DNA of 31,961 bases, from NCBI GenBank assembly GCA_041650795.1, contig JBAZKK010000010.1, positions 1 to 31,961 of the forward strand, read 5' to 3'. Below the pieces are notes generated by a model, which saw nothing but the letters and a program-made list of their open reading frames with translations, was not told the DNA's origin and did no database searches. Shown here piece after piece: positions 1-6,951 of this stretch (positions are counted from its first letter, which is position 1; every line of letters starts with the position of its first letter). This stretch comes from JBAZKK01 sp041650795 (GTDB lineage: Bacteria > Omnitrophota > Gorgyraeia > Gygaellales > Profunditerraquicolaceae). Position numbers and translations under genes: made by a program.

Positions 1-17
1 AAGCTGCGCAGGGGGGT

Positions 18-23
18 TATAAT
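18..23 (+). promoter_or_regulatory. Probable -10 box (TATAAT) of the first operon
   Basis: A perfect TATAAT lies about 28 bases before the first start codon. The matching -35 box would fall at or before the window edge, so it cannot be judged. The predicted leader would be about 20 bases and contains the purine-rich ribosome site at 37-45. Confidence 0.45.
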
Positions 24-51
24 TTGGTATAGAGTAAAGGGGGGAAGCGCG

Positions 52-231
52 ATGATAGATATAGAAGTGCTCCGTTTGGCGTTATCAAAAGAAGAAGATG
101 CCATAAAGACCTATCAGGGCATGTTGGCAGGGCGCCCCAACCTCAAAGAGTTGCTTTCCTTTTTGATTACCGAAGAAGAAAAACATAGGATGTTGATACA
201 GAAAAAGATTTCCGAGATGGAGAGTTTTTAA
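52..231 (+). CDS. Small ferritin-like (rubrerythrin-type) helical protein
   Basis: This 59-residue protein starts at an ATG preceded by a strong AAAGGGGGG ribosome site. It reads as two helices: a first one with an EED segment (KEEDAIKTYQ) and a second ending in EEEKH. The pairing of an acidic residue in helix one with an E-x-x-H in helix two is the hallmark of half a ferritin/rubrerythrin four-helix bundle, so a dimer could in principle form a di-iron site. It is far shorter than rubrerythrin (about 140-190 residues) and has no rubredoxin domain. The stop lies 12 bases before the next gene, so the two are probably co-transcribed. Metal binding is an inference; a simple structural hairpin is the alternative. 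Confidence 0.7.
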   Translation: MIDIEVLRLALSKEEDAIKTYQGMLAGRPNLKELLSFLITEEEKHRMLIQKKISEMESF

Positions 232-243
232 TAGCCTTATCAT

Positions 244-1134
244 ATGTCAGTAGCATTCCGCGTTAATTACAAAAGTAGGGTTTCTTCGACGCCGCTGCCC
301 AGTGAGGGCCTGGGTGAGGAATTCCGCCTTGAAGGCACTAACGGCAGCCTCGTGCTCTTAATCCACGGGTTAACCGGCACCCCGCATGAAATGCGGTCTT
401 TGGCGAATTCTCTTAACCGCCAGGGATACGCCGTAATAACGCCGTGCCTTAAGAACCACGGCCAGCCGTTGGAGATACTTCAGGAGACCCGTTGGCAGGA
501 GTTTCACCAAACGGTGAGAGATGCCTTTATCGCCGACAAGGATAGGTATGAACAGGTATTTGTCGCGGGGTTATCAATGGGCGCGCTCCTGGGGCTTTTA
601 TTAGCCGAGGAGGCGCCGGATAAGGTATCGGGGGTAAGCTGCCTCTCGCCTACCTTATTTTACGACGGTTGGAATACCCCGTGGTATCGCTGTTTCCTTC
701 CCCTGATATACATTTTACCTCCGTTGGAGAGGCGTATTTATTTTAAGGAAGAGCCGCCCTACGGCATTAAGAACGAGGCGGTGCGTAAAAGGGTTCATAA
801 GTATTACAGCCAGGCCAACTTTGATAATATGGGTAATGTCGGCCAGTACGGCTACCCGTATTTTCCGGTTGTGATGCTGCATCGGTTACAGCGATTGGCA
901 AGATATTTGATTCCCCGGCTCAAAAACGTAACTTCTCCGGTACAGCTTATACAGGCCAGGGATGACGATATGACCAGCATCAGGAATTCTCAATTTATCT
1001 ATAATCGCGTTAGTTCGAAGATCAAAGAGGTTGTTCTCCTGGATGATTCTTATCACGTGATTACCGCTGACCAGCAGCGCGAACGGGTGTCCGATGAAGT
1101 GATAAGGTTCTTCGGCAAGTTAAAAAAGCCCTGA
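244..1134 (+). CDS. Alpha/beta hydrolase (Est30-like carboxylesterase / monoacylglycerol lipase type)
   Basis: This 296-residue cytoplasmic hydrolase has the serine-hydrolase signature. HGLTGTP near residue 41 forms the oxyanion region and GLSMG at 109-113 places the nucleophile at Ser111. The acid is probably among the DDD at 240-242, and the base is His271 in DDSYHVIT. This layout matches the Est30/carboxylesterase and monoacylglycerol lipase group, which cleaves short acyl esters. A longer lid segment (about 140-220), rich in Tyr and Trp, would shape substrate choice. There is no signal peptide. It sits between the ferritin-like gene and the HAD phosphatase with almost no spacing. The substrate is unknown; the operon partners suggest removal of an acyl group from a pathway intermediate, but this is speculative. 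Confidence 0.85.
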   Translation: MSVAFRVNYKSRVSSTPLPSEGLGEEFRLEGTNGSLVLLIHGLTGTPHEMRSLANSLNRQGYAVITPCLKNHGQPLEILQETRWQEFHQTVRDAFIADKDRYEQVFVAGLSMGALLGLLLAEEAPDKVSGVSCLSPTLFYDGWNTPWYRCFLPLIYILPPLERRIYFKEEPPYGIKNEAVRKRVHKYYSQANFDNMGNVGQYGYPYFPVVMLHRLQRLARYLIPRLKNVTSPVQLIQARDDDMTSIRNSQFIYNRVSSKIKEVVLLDDSYHVITADQQRERVSDEVIRFFGKLKKP

Positions 1135-1135
1135 T

Positions 1136-1807
1136 ATGCATAAGATAAGGCTGGCGAGTTTATCGGATTGCCTGGTATTTTTCGACTTTGACAATACCAT
1201 CACCCCCTTTGACGTCCTGGACGATATCGTAAAGCGCTTTTCAATAGATAAGAAATGGATGGCCTTTGAGGATGCCTGGAGGCAGGGGAGGATAGGTTCC
1301 CGTGCCTGCCTTAAGGGACAGCTGGAGTCGGTGAGGGTTTCCAGAGGAAGCCTTTTAAGGTATCTTTCCCGCATTAAGATAGACCAGCATTTCCCCGCTA
1401 TATTCTCGATGCTCAAGAGAGAGGGGATAAAGCCGGTGGTTTTAAGCGACAGCTTCACCCCTATTATTGAGCATATCTTGCGTAGCAATGGGATCAAGGG
1501 GGTCTTGATATACGCCAACAACCTGAGGTTCTCCAATTACAAGCTGATACCCTCTTTCCCTTATCATAATAAGCGCTGCCGCCGCTGCGCGCACTGCAAA
1601 AAGAAAAACTTGCTTAAAAAGGGCATCAGGGATAAAATAATCCTCTATATAGGAGACGGCTTATCCGACGTTTGCCCTGCCGAATACTCAGACGTAGTCT
1701 TTGCCAAGGGCAGTCTCCTTAAGCATTTCAGGGACAAGAAAAGGCTTTGCGTGGCATTCAAGAATCTGGACGATATCTATAATTATTTCAAAGGACTGGA
1801 GAGATGA
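1136..1807 (+). CDS. HAD-superfamily phosphatase, MtnX / phosphoserine phosphatase-like
   Basis: This 223-residue protein carries all HAD motifs. FFDFDNTIT has the nucleophile Asp17 and acid Asp19. A conserved LSDSF serine motif follows, and GDGLSD near the C-terminal third supplies the Mg ligands. The CRRC-x2-C cluster (CRRCAHC) before the last motif is typical of the MtnX/DKMTPPase subgroup (HAD-IB), which includes the methionine-salvage enol phosphatase. It starts one base after the hydrolase stop, and its own stop overlaps the next ATG (ATGA), so translation is coupled. No other methionine-salvage genes are visible, so the substrate is more likely a phosphorylated intermediate of this operon than HK-MTPenyl-1-P. 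Family is confident; reaction is not. Confidence 0.8.
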   Translation: MHKIRLASLSDCLVFFDFDNTITPFDVLDDIVKRFSIDKKWMAFEDAWRQGRIGSRACLKGQLESVRVSRGSLLRYLSRIKIDQHFPAIFSMLKREGIKPVVLSDSFTPIIEHILRSNGIKGVLIYANNLRFSNYKLIPSFPYHNKRCRRCAHCKKKNLLKKGIRDKIILYIGDGLSDVCPAEYSDVVFAKGSLLKHFRDKKRLCVAFKNLDDIYNYFKGLER

Positions 1808-3222
1808 AGACCAAAGAGAGGACAGTTATCAGAAAACCGGTTAAAACTTTTAAGGACAGTGATTTACTGGAGATGGAGGCGGAATATTGCTCCTGGGGAG
1901 ACACTGTGCATTACGCCCAGAAGCTCAATATCTTTGAGCGTTGCGAGGGGGTATATCTCTATGATAAAAAAGGGACCCCTTATCTGGATCTTCAGATGTG
2001 GTATTCGGCGGTCAATTTCGGATACAAGAACCCTCGCCTGAACAATGCAATGAAGGCACAGCTCGATACCTTGCCGCAGCTCGCCTGTCAGTATCTGCAC
2101 AAAGAGAAGATACTCCTGGCGGCAAAAATTGCCAGGCGCGCCAGGCTTTCCTTTGAAACCAAGGGTAGGGTGCATTTTAATATCGGCGGCTCTGCGGCAG
2201 TTGAGGATTCGCTTAAGGTAGTGCGCAGCCACACCGGCAGGAACCTGGTCTTCGCCTTTATGGGCGGATACCACGGGCGCACCCTGGGCGCCTCTGCTAT
2301 AACCTCAAGTTACCGTTACCGCGAGAAGTTCGGGCATTTCTCGGACCGCGCCTGTTTTATCCCCTATCCCTACTGTTTTCGCTGCCCCTATGATAAGAAT
2401 AAAGATTATTGCGATATGTATTGCCTCAAGCAATTCGAGCGGCTCTTTGAGACGGAATATTATTCGGTAGTGAACAAGAAGAACTCCAAATGCGAGTTTG
2501 GGGCCTTCTACGTCGAGCCGGTGCAGGGGACCGGCGGATACGTCATACCGCCGCGCGATTATTTCGCAGGGCTCAAAGACATCCTGGATAGGTATAATAT
2601 ACTACTGGTGGATGACGAGGTGCAGATGGGATTTTTCCGCACCGGTAAATTCTGGGGCATCGAGCATTTTAGCGTGGTGCCGGATATCGTGGTATTCGGA
2701 AAATCGCTGACTAACGGCTTAAACCCCCTCTCCGGGATATGGGCAAAGGAAAAACTCATTTCTCCCCAGGTATTTCCTCCGGGCTCGACCCATTCCACAT
2801 TCTCATCCAATCCTTTAGGCACCTCCATAGGCCTGGAGACCATGAAGTTAATCGAAGAGTCGGATTTCGCCGATGATGTTCCGGAAAAAGGGGAATATTT
2901 CATTTCGCAGCTAAAGAAGCTGCGCAAGAGATATCCTCAGATAGGAGACGTTGATGGGCTGGGCCTGGCGCTTAGAGTCGAGATGTGCCAGAAGGATGGC
3001 TTTACCCCCAACCGCGAGCTGACCGATGCCATGATGAATATCGGCCTGGGAGGCAAGCTTACCGCAGGCGGGAGGAAGCACGGGTTGATACTTGACGTCG
3101 GGGGTTATTATAAAAACGTATTCACCCTGGCCCCTTCCCTTTATATCAAAAATAAGGAGATTGACCTGGCAGTTGACCTTTTTGAGGAAGCGTTGCGCAA
3201 GGGCATTGCCTTGACCTCTTAA
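1804..3222 (+). CDS. Class III PLP-dependent aminotransferase (GABA / omega-amino type)
   Basis: This 472-residue protein belongs to the aspartate-aminotransferase fold, class III. Visible features are the phosphate-binding GGSAAVEDSLK segment (about 128), GGYHGRT (154-160), VDDEVQMGF with the pyridine-binding Asp271, and the Schiff-base Lys300 in VFGKSLTNGL. A CFRC...C...C insert (Cys191, 194, 203, 207) resembles that of many GABA/diaminobutyrate-type aminotransferases. Such enzymes move an omega-amino group to 2-oxoglutarate or pyruvate. The ATGA overlap with the phosphatase and the ureohydrolase 23 bases downstream suggest one pathway that handles a diamine, guanidino compound or amino acid. 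The exact substrate cannot be read from sequence; acetylornithine, lysine and GABA are all possible. Confidence 0.88.
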   Translation: MKTKERTVIRKPVKTFKDSDLLEMEAEYCSWGDTVHYAQKLNIFERCEGVYLYDKKGTPYLDLQMWYSAVNFGYKNPRLNNAMKAQLDTLPQLACQYLHKEKILLAAKIARRARLSFETKGRVHFNIGGSAAVEDSLKVVRSHTGRNLVFAFMGGYHGRTLGASAITSSYRYREKFGHFSDRACFIPYPYCFRCPYDKNKDYCDMYCLKQFERLFETEYYSVVNKKNSKCEFGAFYVEPVQGTGGYVIPPRDYFAGLKDILDRYNILLVDDEVQMGFFRTGKFWGIEHFSVVPDIVVFGKSLTNGLNPLSGIWAKEKLISPQVFPPGSTHSTFSSNPLGTSIGLETMKLIEESDFADDVPEKGEYFISQLKKLRKRYPQIGDVDGLGLALRVEMCQKDGFTPNRELTDAMMNIGLGGKLTAGGRKHGLILDVGGYYKNVFTLAPSLYIKNKEIDLAVDLFEEALRKGIALTS

Positions 3223-3245
3223 ACGCCCTTGCTTTGAGGTTCCGG

Positions 3246-4178
3246 ATGGTATTGAAGCAAGAAGCGCGTATCCTGAATTTCGATAACAGCCTTACCCGCC
3301 AAAAAAGACTTCTCAGTAGGTTTAACCCTAAGATAGTCGATTTCTCAGAGTTCTCTGCTGCTTGCCGGCATTGGATGAGCCGCAGAATCAGAGATAAAAT
3401 AAGCGGCATCCTTGATCCGCATGATAAAAGCGCCCCTACCTTTATCGGCTCTGGTGATTATCACCATATTTCCGGCGTCCTTCTTCGGCAATTTCAGCAG
3501 CCTTTAACACTTCTTGTATTTGATTTTCATCCGGACCTGGACGTTGTGCCTCCCAGATTGGGTTGCGGCTCGTGGGTAAGCAGCGCCATGAGAATGGATA
3601 ATATTAAAAAAGCAGTGCTGATAGGGGTATCCTCCAAGGATATCTCTGGTTGGCGCATTCAGAGCCTTGACTTCGGCTCTATGAAAAATAGCCGTGTTGA
3701 GATTTACCCCTGGCAACAAAGCTCTACCGATGTTATTCTCAGAAAAGTCGCGGATAATGCCTCGTTTGATGTTGAGAGGAAACCGTTACTGAGCAGGATA
3801 CGCTGGCAGCAGCTTAAAGACGGGGATTTGAATGTTTCATTCGGCCGCATTCTAAAGAGGATTCCTACGCCCGGTGTTTATATCAGTATTGATAAAGACT
3901 GTTTAAAAAAGCAGTATGCCTTGACTAATTGGGAAGAAGGCGTCATGGAACTGGACAGCCTTCTTTTCATGCTCAGCTTGATAAAAGAGAGGTTTGATAT
4001 CGTGGGGCTGGATATCGGCGGAGAATATTCCCTGCCGCGCCCCGGCAATATACTTAAAAGGGTTTCCCTTGCTTTGGACCACCCCGGGGATTACAGCGCC
4101 CGCGCGAAAACACAGGAATGCATTGATAGGGTTAACGAGGATACCAATATCAAAATATTGGAACTGCTCAATGTTTAG
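3246..4178 (+). CDS. Arginase/agmatinase-fold ureohydrolase, divergent
   Basis: This is a metal hydrolase of the arginase-agmatinase-formiminoglutamase fold, 310 residues from the ATG. I prefer that ATG over the upstream TTG at 3234 because a TGAGG site sits 6 bases before it. The Mn-site motifs are recognisable: SGDYHH (70-74) in place of the usual GGDHS, DFHPDLD (93-99) matching DAHxD, and SIDKD (214-218) matching SxDxD. All expected metal ligands are therefore present, although the first motif carries an extra residue and the sequence between motifs is unusual. Family members cut a C-N bond in guanidino or formimino groups, releasing urea or formamide. The downstream gene on the opposite strand overlaps its last 4 bases. 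Substrate unknown. Confidence 0.78.
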   Translation: MVLKQEARILNFDNSLTRQKRLLSRFNPKIVDFSEFSAACRHWMSRRIRDKISGILDPHDKSAPTFIGSGDYHHISGVLLRQFQQPLTLLVFDFHPDLDVVPPRLGCGSWVSSAMRMDNIKKAVLIGVSSKDISGWRIQSLDFGSMKNSRVEIYPWQQSSTDVILRKVADNASFDVERKPLLSRIRWQQLKDGDLNVSFGRILKRIPTPGVYISIDKDCLKKQYALTNWEEGVMELDSLLFMLSLIKERFDIVGLDIGGEYSLPRPGNILKRVSLALDHPGDYSARAKTQECIDRVNEDTNIKILELLNV

Positions 4179-4564
4179 GCTCTTCCGGTAAAGCTCACCA
4201 GGACTATCCCGATTACGATAAGGAGTGTTCCCCCCCAGCGTTTCAATCCCACTTTTTCTTTGAGAATCACATGAGAGCCAAAGGCGATAAAGATGTAGTG
4301 CATACTGTCCAGGGAGAACGCGAGGTTAAGGTCTGCCTTGGAGAGCACGAACAGCCAGATGAAAAGGGAGAGTGTGCTAAAAGAAAGGGCGAACCAGACC
4401 CGCGGCACCAGCGCCAGCCTTAGGAGGAACCCCAGGAGTTTGCGGATGCCGTTGATGTTGAAAGAGAGAGAATTGATGGAGTTTTTCAGGAAAAGCTGGC
4501 TAACTGTATCGCAGGCGCTTGTGGCGATAATCAGGAGTATTATGTATAAGAGGCTCATCTTCAT
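4175..4564 (-). CDS. Half-size EamA/SMR-like membrane transporter (second of a pair)
   Basis: This 129-residue hydrophobic protein has four predicted membrane helices (about 4-22, 53-75, 80-100 and 106-126). It ends in the typical EamA/SMR tail: a glutamate-containing loop (ILKEKVG), a helix with a GIVLVSF pattern, and a very short cytoplasmic end. Its start overlaps the stop of the upstream homologue by 4 bases (ATGA). The pair is organised like the small two-subunit transporters ArnE/ArnF or paired SMR proteins, which work as antiparallel heterodimers. The likely role is export or flipping of a small molecule or lipid-linked substrate. The gene converges on the ureohydrolase with a 4-base overlap of the ends. 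Confidence 0.75.
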   Translation of the reverse strand: MKMSLLYIILLIIATSACDTVSQLFLKNSINSLSFNINGIRKLLGFLLRLALVPRVWFALSFSTLSLFIWLFVLSKADLNLAFSLDSMHYIFIAFGSHVILKEKVGLKRWGGTLLIVIGIVLVSFTGRA

Positions 4565-4977
4565 CGAGCGGCTGCCTTTGTATCTTCGCCGGTAAGCGAT
4601 ACCATTATTACCCCTGCCAGGATAAAGAATATTCCTACCCAGCGCAGGAAGGTTATCCGCTCGCCGAGTAAGATAATCGAGACGAACGGGACAAGGATGT
4701 AACTGAAACTGGCGATAGGAACTGCGATGCTTAAATCTATCTTGGAGAGGACTGCCGACCAGATGATGAAGGTTGCCAATACCGAAACCAGCCCTATCCA
4801 GAGGAAGCCCGAAGAGAGGATTGCCTGGATGAATACCGCTGCTTCATGCAGCGAGGTTATGTTAAGGCCGCTTTCAGGGAGGGCGCTTTTTTTGAAACAG
4901 AAATGGGTAAAGGTCTCCAGGATATCGGAGAAGACGAGGAAGGATAGTATTTTTAAGGTCAGCCGATTCTTAAACAT
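4561..4977 (-). CDS. Half-size EamA/SMR-like membrane transporter (first of a pair)
   Basis: This 138-residue, four-helix protein is homologous in layout to the gene just downstream, with the same end pattern (LLGERITFLRW then a GVIMVSLTG helix). The helix beginning at about residue 57 and the Ser-rich segment LSKIDLSIAVPIASFSYIL match the EamA core. It is the promoter-proximal member of a two-gene operon read away from the 23-bp repeat array. A weak AGGGA ribosome site precedes the ATG. Together with its partner it probably forms a heterodimer. The two proteins are clearly different in sequence, so this is an old duplication rather than a recent one. Substrate unknown. Confidence 0.75.
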   Translation of the reverse strand: MFKNRLTLKILSFLVFSDILETFTHFCFKKSALPESGLNITSLHEAAVFIQAILSSGFLWIGLVSVLATFIIWSAVLSKIDLSIAVPIASFSYILVPFVSIILLGERITFLRWVGIFFILAGVIMVSLTGEDTKAAAR

Positions 4978-5002
4978 GTTGAATATTCCCTACGCACTAC
5001 GC

Positions 5003-5062
5003 AGAAACGCTTTCCAAGCCAATCGGGAAACTGTTTCTGCTTTGGATGGGGAAAGTGTTTCC
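5003..5062. repeat. Array 1 of 23-bp phased palindromes (three units)
   Basis: Three copies of the imperfect palindrome GGAAA-N3-TTTCC are centred at 5009, 5032 and 5056, that is 23-24 bases apart. They are joined by spacers such as AAGCCAATCG. The array lies between the divergent starts of the membrane-protein pair and the DegT aminotransferase. Related arrays occur at 7069-7127 and 16312-16393. Confidence 0.85.
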
Positions 5063-5076
5063 AAGCGATAAATACC

Positions 5077-5105
5077 TTGATTAGGGATGTATTTTATCAT
5101 AAAAT
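5077..5105 (+). promoter_or_regulatory. Sigma-70-type promoter of the DegT aminotransferase gene
   Basis: TTGATT (5077-5082) and TAAAAT (5100-5105) are separated by 17 bases. The ATG at 5134 follows about 22 bases after the expected transcript start. The repeat array ends 14 bases upstream of the -35 box, so a protein bound there could act on this promoter. Confidence 0.6.
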
Positions 5106-5133
5106 TAAGCTTAAACCAGCAAAAATATAATCA

Positions 5134-6339
5134 ATGTCCTTATTTAAAGAGATTCCCCCTACCGCGGGATTTCCGCTTTCCATTCAAGATTTCTTGAAAC
5201 CGTACATTCCAGAGAGCCTGGAATGCGATTTCAGAAGGTATTGCGGATTAGCGTATGCCAGGGTTACCTATTCCGGAACCGCCGCTTTTTATCTTATCCT
5301 GGAGAGCCTTAAAAAAATCTCTTCCCGCAAGACCGTTATTATTCCGTCTTTCGTCTGCCCTTTAGTGGCGTTGGCAATAGCAAGGGCAGGGCTTAAAGTT
5401 GAAGTCTGCGATATCCGGCAGGATAGTTTTGATTACGATTACGTTCTTCTAGAAAGGCTCTGTGCCGCAAGTCAGGATATACTGGCGGTGGTGGCAGTGC
5501 ACCTGGGAGGCATTGCGGTAGATTTTGCAGCTCTCGAAAAAACAGTTAGAAAATACGGAGTATTCATTATTGAAGATTGCGCTCAATCCCTCGGAGCAGA
5601 GTATGCCGGCAGGAAGACGGGCGCATTGGGAGATTTTTCTTTTTATAGCTTTTGCCGCGGCAAGGGGCTGACCATTTATGAGGGAGGAATTATTGGCGCT
5701 AGCCGGGAGGAATACGCAGGGATAATTGAGGAGATCTTCACCACCTTAGTGCGGGATGATTATCTTTCCGAGGCGCTCAAGATCCTGGAGCTTCTCGGCT
5801 ACTGGATTTTTTACCGTCCCAGCCTTTTCTGGTTTGTTTATGGTCTCCCGCAGCTCTTCTGGAATTTGAGCGGCAACAACCTCCGGGGCGTCAATGAATA
5901 TTTCGATACCAATTTCCCCATGCATAAGGTCAGCTTTTTCAGGAAATCCGTCGGCCACTCCCAGTTTGGGCGTTTGGAGCAGGAAATAGAAAAACAGAGA
6001 GAGAAGGCTGCTTTTTACATCCGGTCCTTAAGCGGGTTAAATAGCATTGAGGTAATCAGGGATGCACAAAATACCATTTCAAACTACCCGTACCTAACCT
6101 TGATTTTAGATGATATCAGCCGGCGCAATAATGTGTTAAGGAGTCTGAAGGCTGCGGAGGTTGGGGTTTCCCAGATTTACGCCTCCGCTATTACCGATTA
6201 CGATTATTTAAAGGGGATTGTCCCTGAACGCGATTGTCCCGCAGGCCGTTACATTGCCGCACGCCACCTCACATTATCTACCAGCGTATTCTTGAGTAAA
6301 GATGATTTAGCAAGAGCCGTTACCATAATCAAGAAATAA
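5134..6339 (+). CDS. DegT/DnrJ/EryC1-family PLP aminotransferase
   Basis: This 401-residue enzyme carries the sugar-aminotransferase pattern. YSGTAAFYLIL (46-56) binds cofactor phosphate, and IIPSFVCPLVALAI is the typical strand-helix. IIEDCAQSLGAEY places the pyridine-nitrogen Asp148. The Schiff-base lysine is Lys177 in SFCRGKGLTIYEGG, where many relatives have an S-x-x-K context. Such enzymes make amino sugars for surface polysaccharides or antibiotics. The central stretch around residues 215-260 is unusually aromatic (WIFYRPSLFWF, LPQLFWNLS) and may contact the membrane or a lipid-linked substrate. No clear Shine-Dalgarno precedes the ATG. The neighbouring half-size EamA genes would fit an ArnB/ArnEF-like lipid-modification theme, but no Arn glycosyltransferase is present, so this is only a suggestion. 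Confidence 0.83.
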   Translation: MSLFKEIPPTAGFPLSIQDFLKPYIPESLECDFRRYCGLAYARVTYSGTAAFYLILESLKKISSRKTVIIPSFVCPLVALAIARAGLKVEVCDIRQDSFDYDYVLLERLCAASQDILAVVAVHLGGIAVDFAALEKTVRKYGVFIIEDCAQSLGAEYAGRKTGALGDFSFYSFCRGKGLTIYEGGIIGASREEYAGIIEEIFTTLVRDDYLSEALKILELLGYWIFYRPSLFWFVYGLPQLFWNLSGNNLRGVNEYFDTNFPMHKVSFFRKSVGHSQFGRLEQEIEKQREKAAFYIRSLSGLNSIEVIRDAQNTISNYPYLTLILDDISRRNNVLRSLKAAEVGVSQIYASAITDYDYLKGIVPERDCPAGRYIAARHLTLSTSVFLSKDDLARAVTIIKK

Positions 6340-6354
6340 AACTAAGGAGGCAAT

Positions 6355-6627
6355 ATGGATTGGAAGGTGTTTCTTATGACTTTTAGCGCGATATTTCTCG
6401 CAGAGCTGGCTGATAAAACCCAGTTGGTTGGCATGGGGTTGTCGGCAAAAACCGGCAGGCCGGTTTCGGTATGGCTGGGTTCGGTGTGCGCTTATATTGT
6501 AGTAACTGCGATAACTGTAATTTTGGGCGCCTTGCTGGGTAAATACATTAAGCCTGAAATCATCCGTTATTGTGGGGCAGCCGTTTTTCTGATTATTGCT
6601 CTTTTGATGGCGTTAGGAAAGATTTAA
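6355..6627 (+). CDS. Half-size GDT1/TMEM165 (UPF0016) cation transporter
   Basis: This 90-residue membrane protein carries the family signature near its start: FLAELADKTQ, matching E-x-G-D-K-[TS] with Ala for Gly. Three hydrophobic helices follow (about 4-26, 37-60 and 69-87). Eukaryotic GDT1 proteins contain two such repeats; the bacterial half-size forms are thought to dimerise, and relatives move Mn2+ or Ca2+ out of the cytoplasm. A good AAGGAGG ribosome site stands 7 bases ahead of the ATG. It starts 15 bases after the aminotransferase stop, so it is probably in the same transcript. Ion specificity cannot be read. Confidence 0.85.
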   Translation: MDWKVFLMTFSAIFLAELADKTQLVGMGLSAKTGRPVSVWLGSVCAYIVVTAITVILGALLGKYIKPEIIRYCGAAVFLIIALLMALGKI

Positions 6628-6669
6628 CTTCTTAAAATACAGATAGATAGGATTAAAAGGCTTCCGGAG

Positions 6670-6697
6670 TTGACTAATTGCCAGAAGTTGTTATAAT
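6670..6697 (+). promoter_or_regulatory. Promoter of tRNA-Thr
   Basis: TTGACT (6670-6675) and TATAAT (6692-6697) are separated by 16 bases and lie 14 bases ahead of the mature tRNA 5' end, an ordinary arrangement for a tRNA promoter. Confidence 0.75.
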
Positions 6698-6711
6698 GTG
6701 GTGGAACATTT

Positions 6712-6784
6712 GCCGGCGTAGCTCAGTTGGTAGAGCAGCGCTTTCGTAAAGCGCGGGCCGGAGGTTCGATCCCTCTCGCCGGCT
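6712..6784 (+). tRNA. tRNA-Thr (anticodon CGU)
   Basis: A complete cloverleaf is visible. The 7-bp acceptor stem is perfect (GCCGGCG with CGCCGGC). The D arm is 6721-6736, the anticodon arm 6738-6754 with loop TTCGTAA, and the T arm 6760-6776 has loop TTCGATC. The anticodon at 6745-6747 is CGT, which reads ACG (threonine). The discriminator base is T at 6784. CCA is not encoded, so it must be added after transcription, in contrast to the initiator tRNA at 18209. Confidence 0.93.
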
Positions 6785-6785
6785 T
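6755..6785. repeat. Direct repeat copy 1 (3' part of tRNA-Thr)
   Basis: These 31 bases, covering the variable loop, T arm and acceptor 3' strand, recur at 6952-6982 with one mismatch (CGCCGG versus CGCTGG). The arrangement resembles the attachment-site duplication left by tRNA-targeting integrases. Confidence 0.9.
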
Positions 6786-6873
6786 AAGCTTGTCATAATC
6801 GTTCTCCGGCCCGAAGGGGGTGCGGGGGAAAAGTTCTCCCGCGTATTCCTGCCATTTTTACCGATAGGCAGGC

Positions 6874-6949
6874 GGAGTGACAGTCCGCCATGTTTCTTGG
6901 CGGACGCCAGAGGGGCAGAGCCCCTATGGGGAGCGAACGTAAGTGAGCG
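6874..6949. repeat. Hairpin-rich repeat element, copy A
   Basis: This roughly 76-base segment shares GTGACAG, CGCCAGAGGGG and TGGGGAGC blocks with copy B at 18054-18136. It can form a stem GTCCGCCA / TGGCGGAC and a second one AGGGG / CCCCT. It lies between tRNA-Thr and the tRNA-like fragment at 6952. No protein-coding potential is apparent. Confidence 0.7.
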
Positions 6950-6951
6950 AC

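Noticed and set aside
3234..3245. TTG start for the ureohydrolase
   Set aside because: The only good ribosome site (TGAGG) overlaps this TTG and is correctly spaced for the ATG at 3246.
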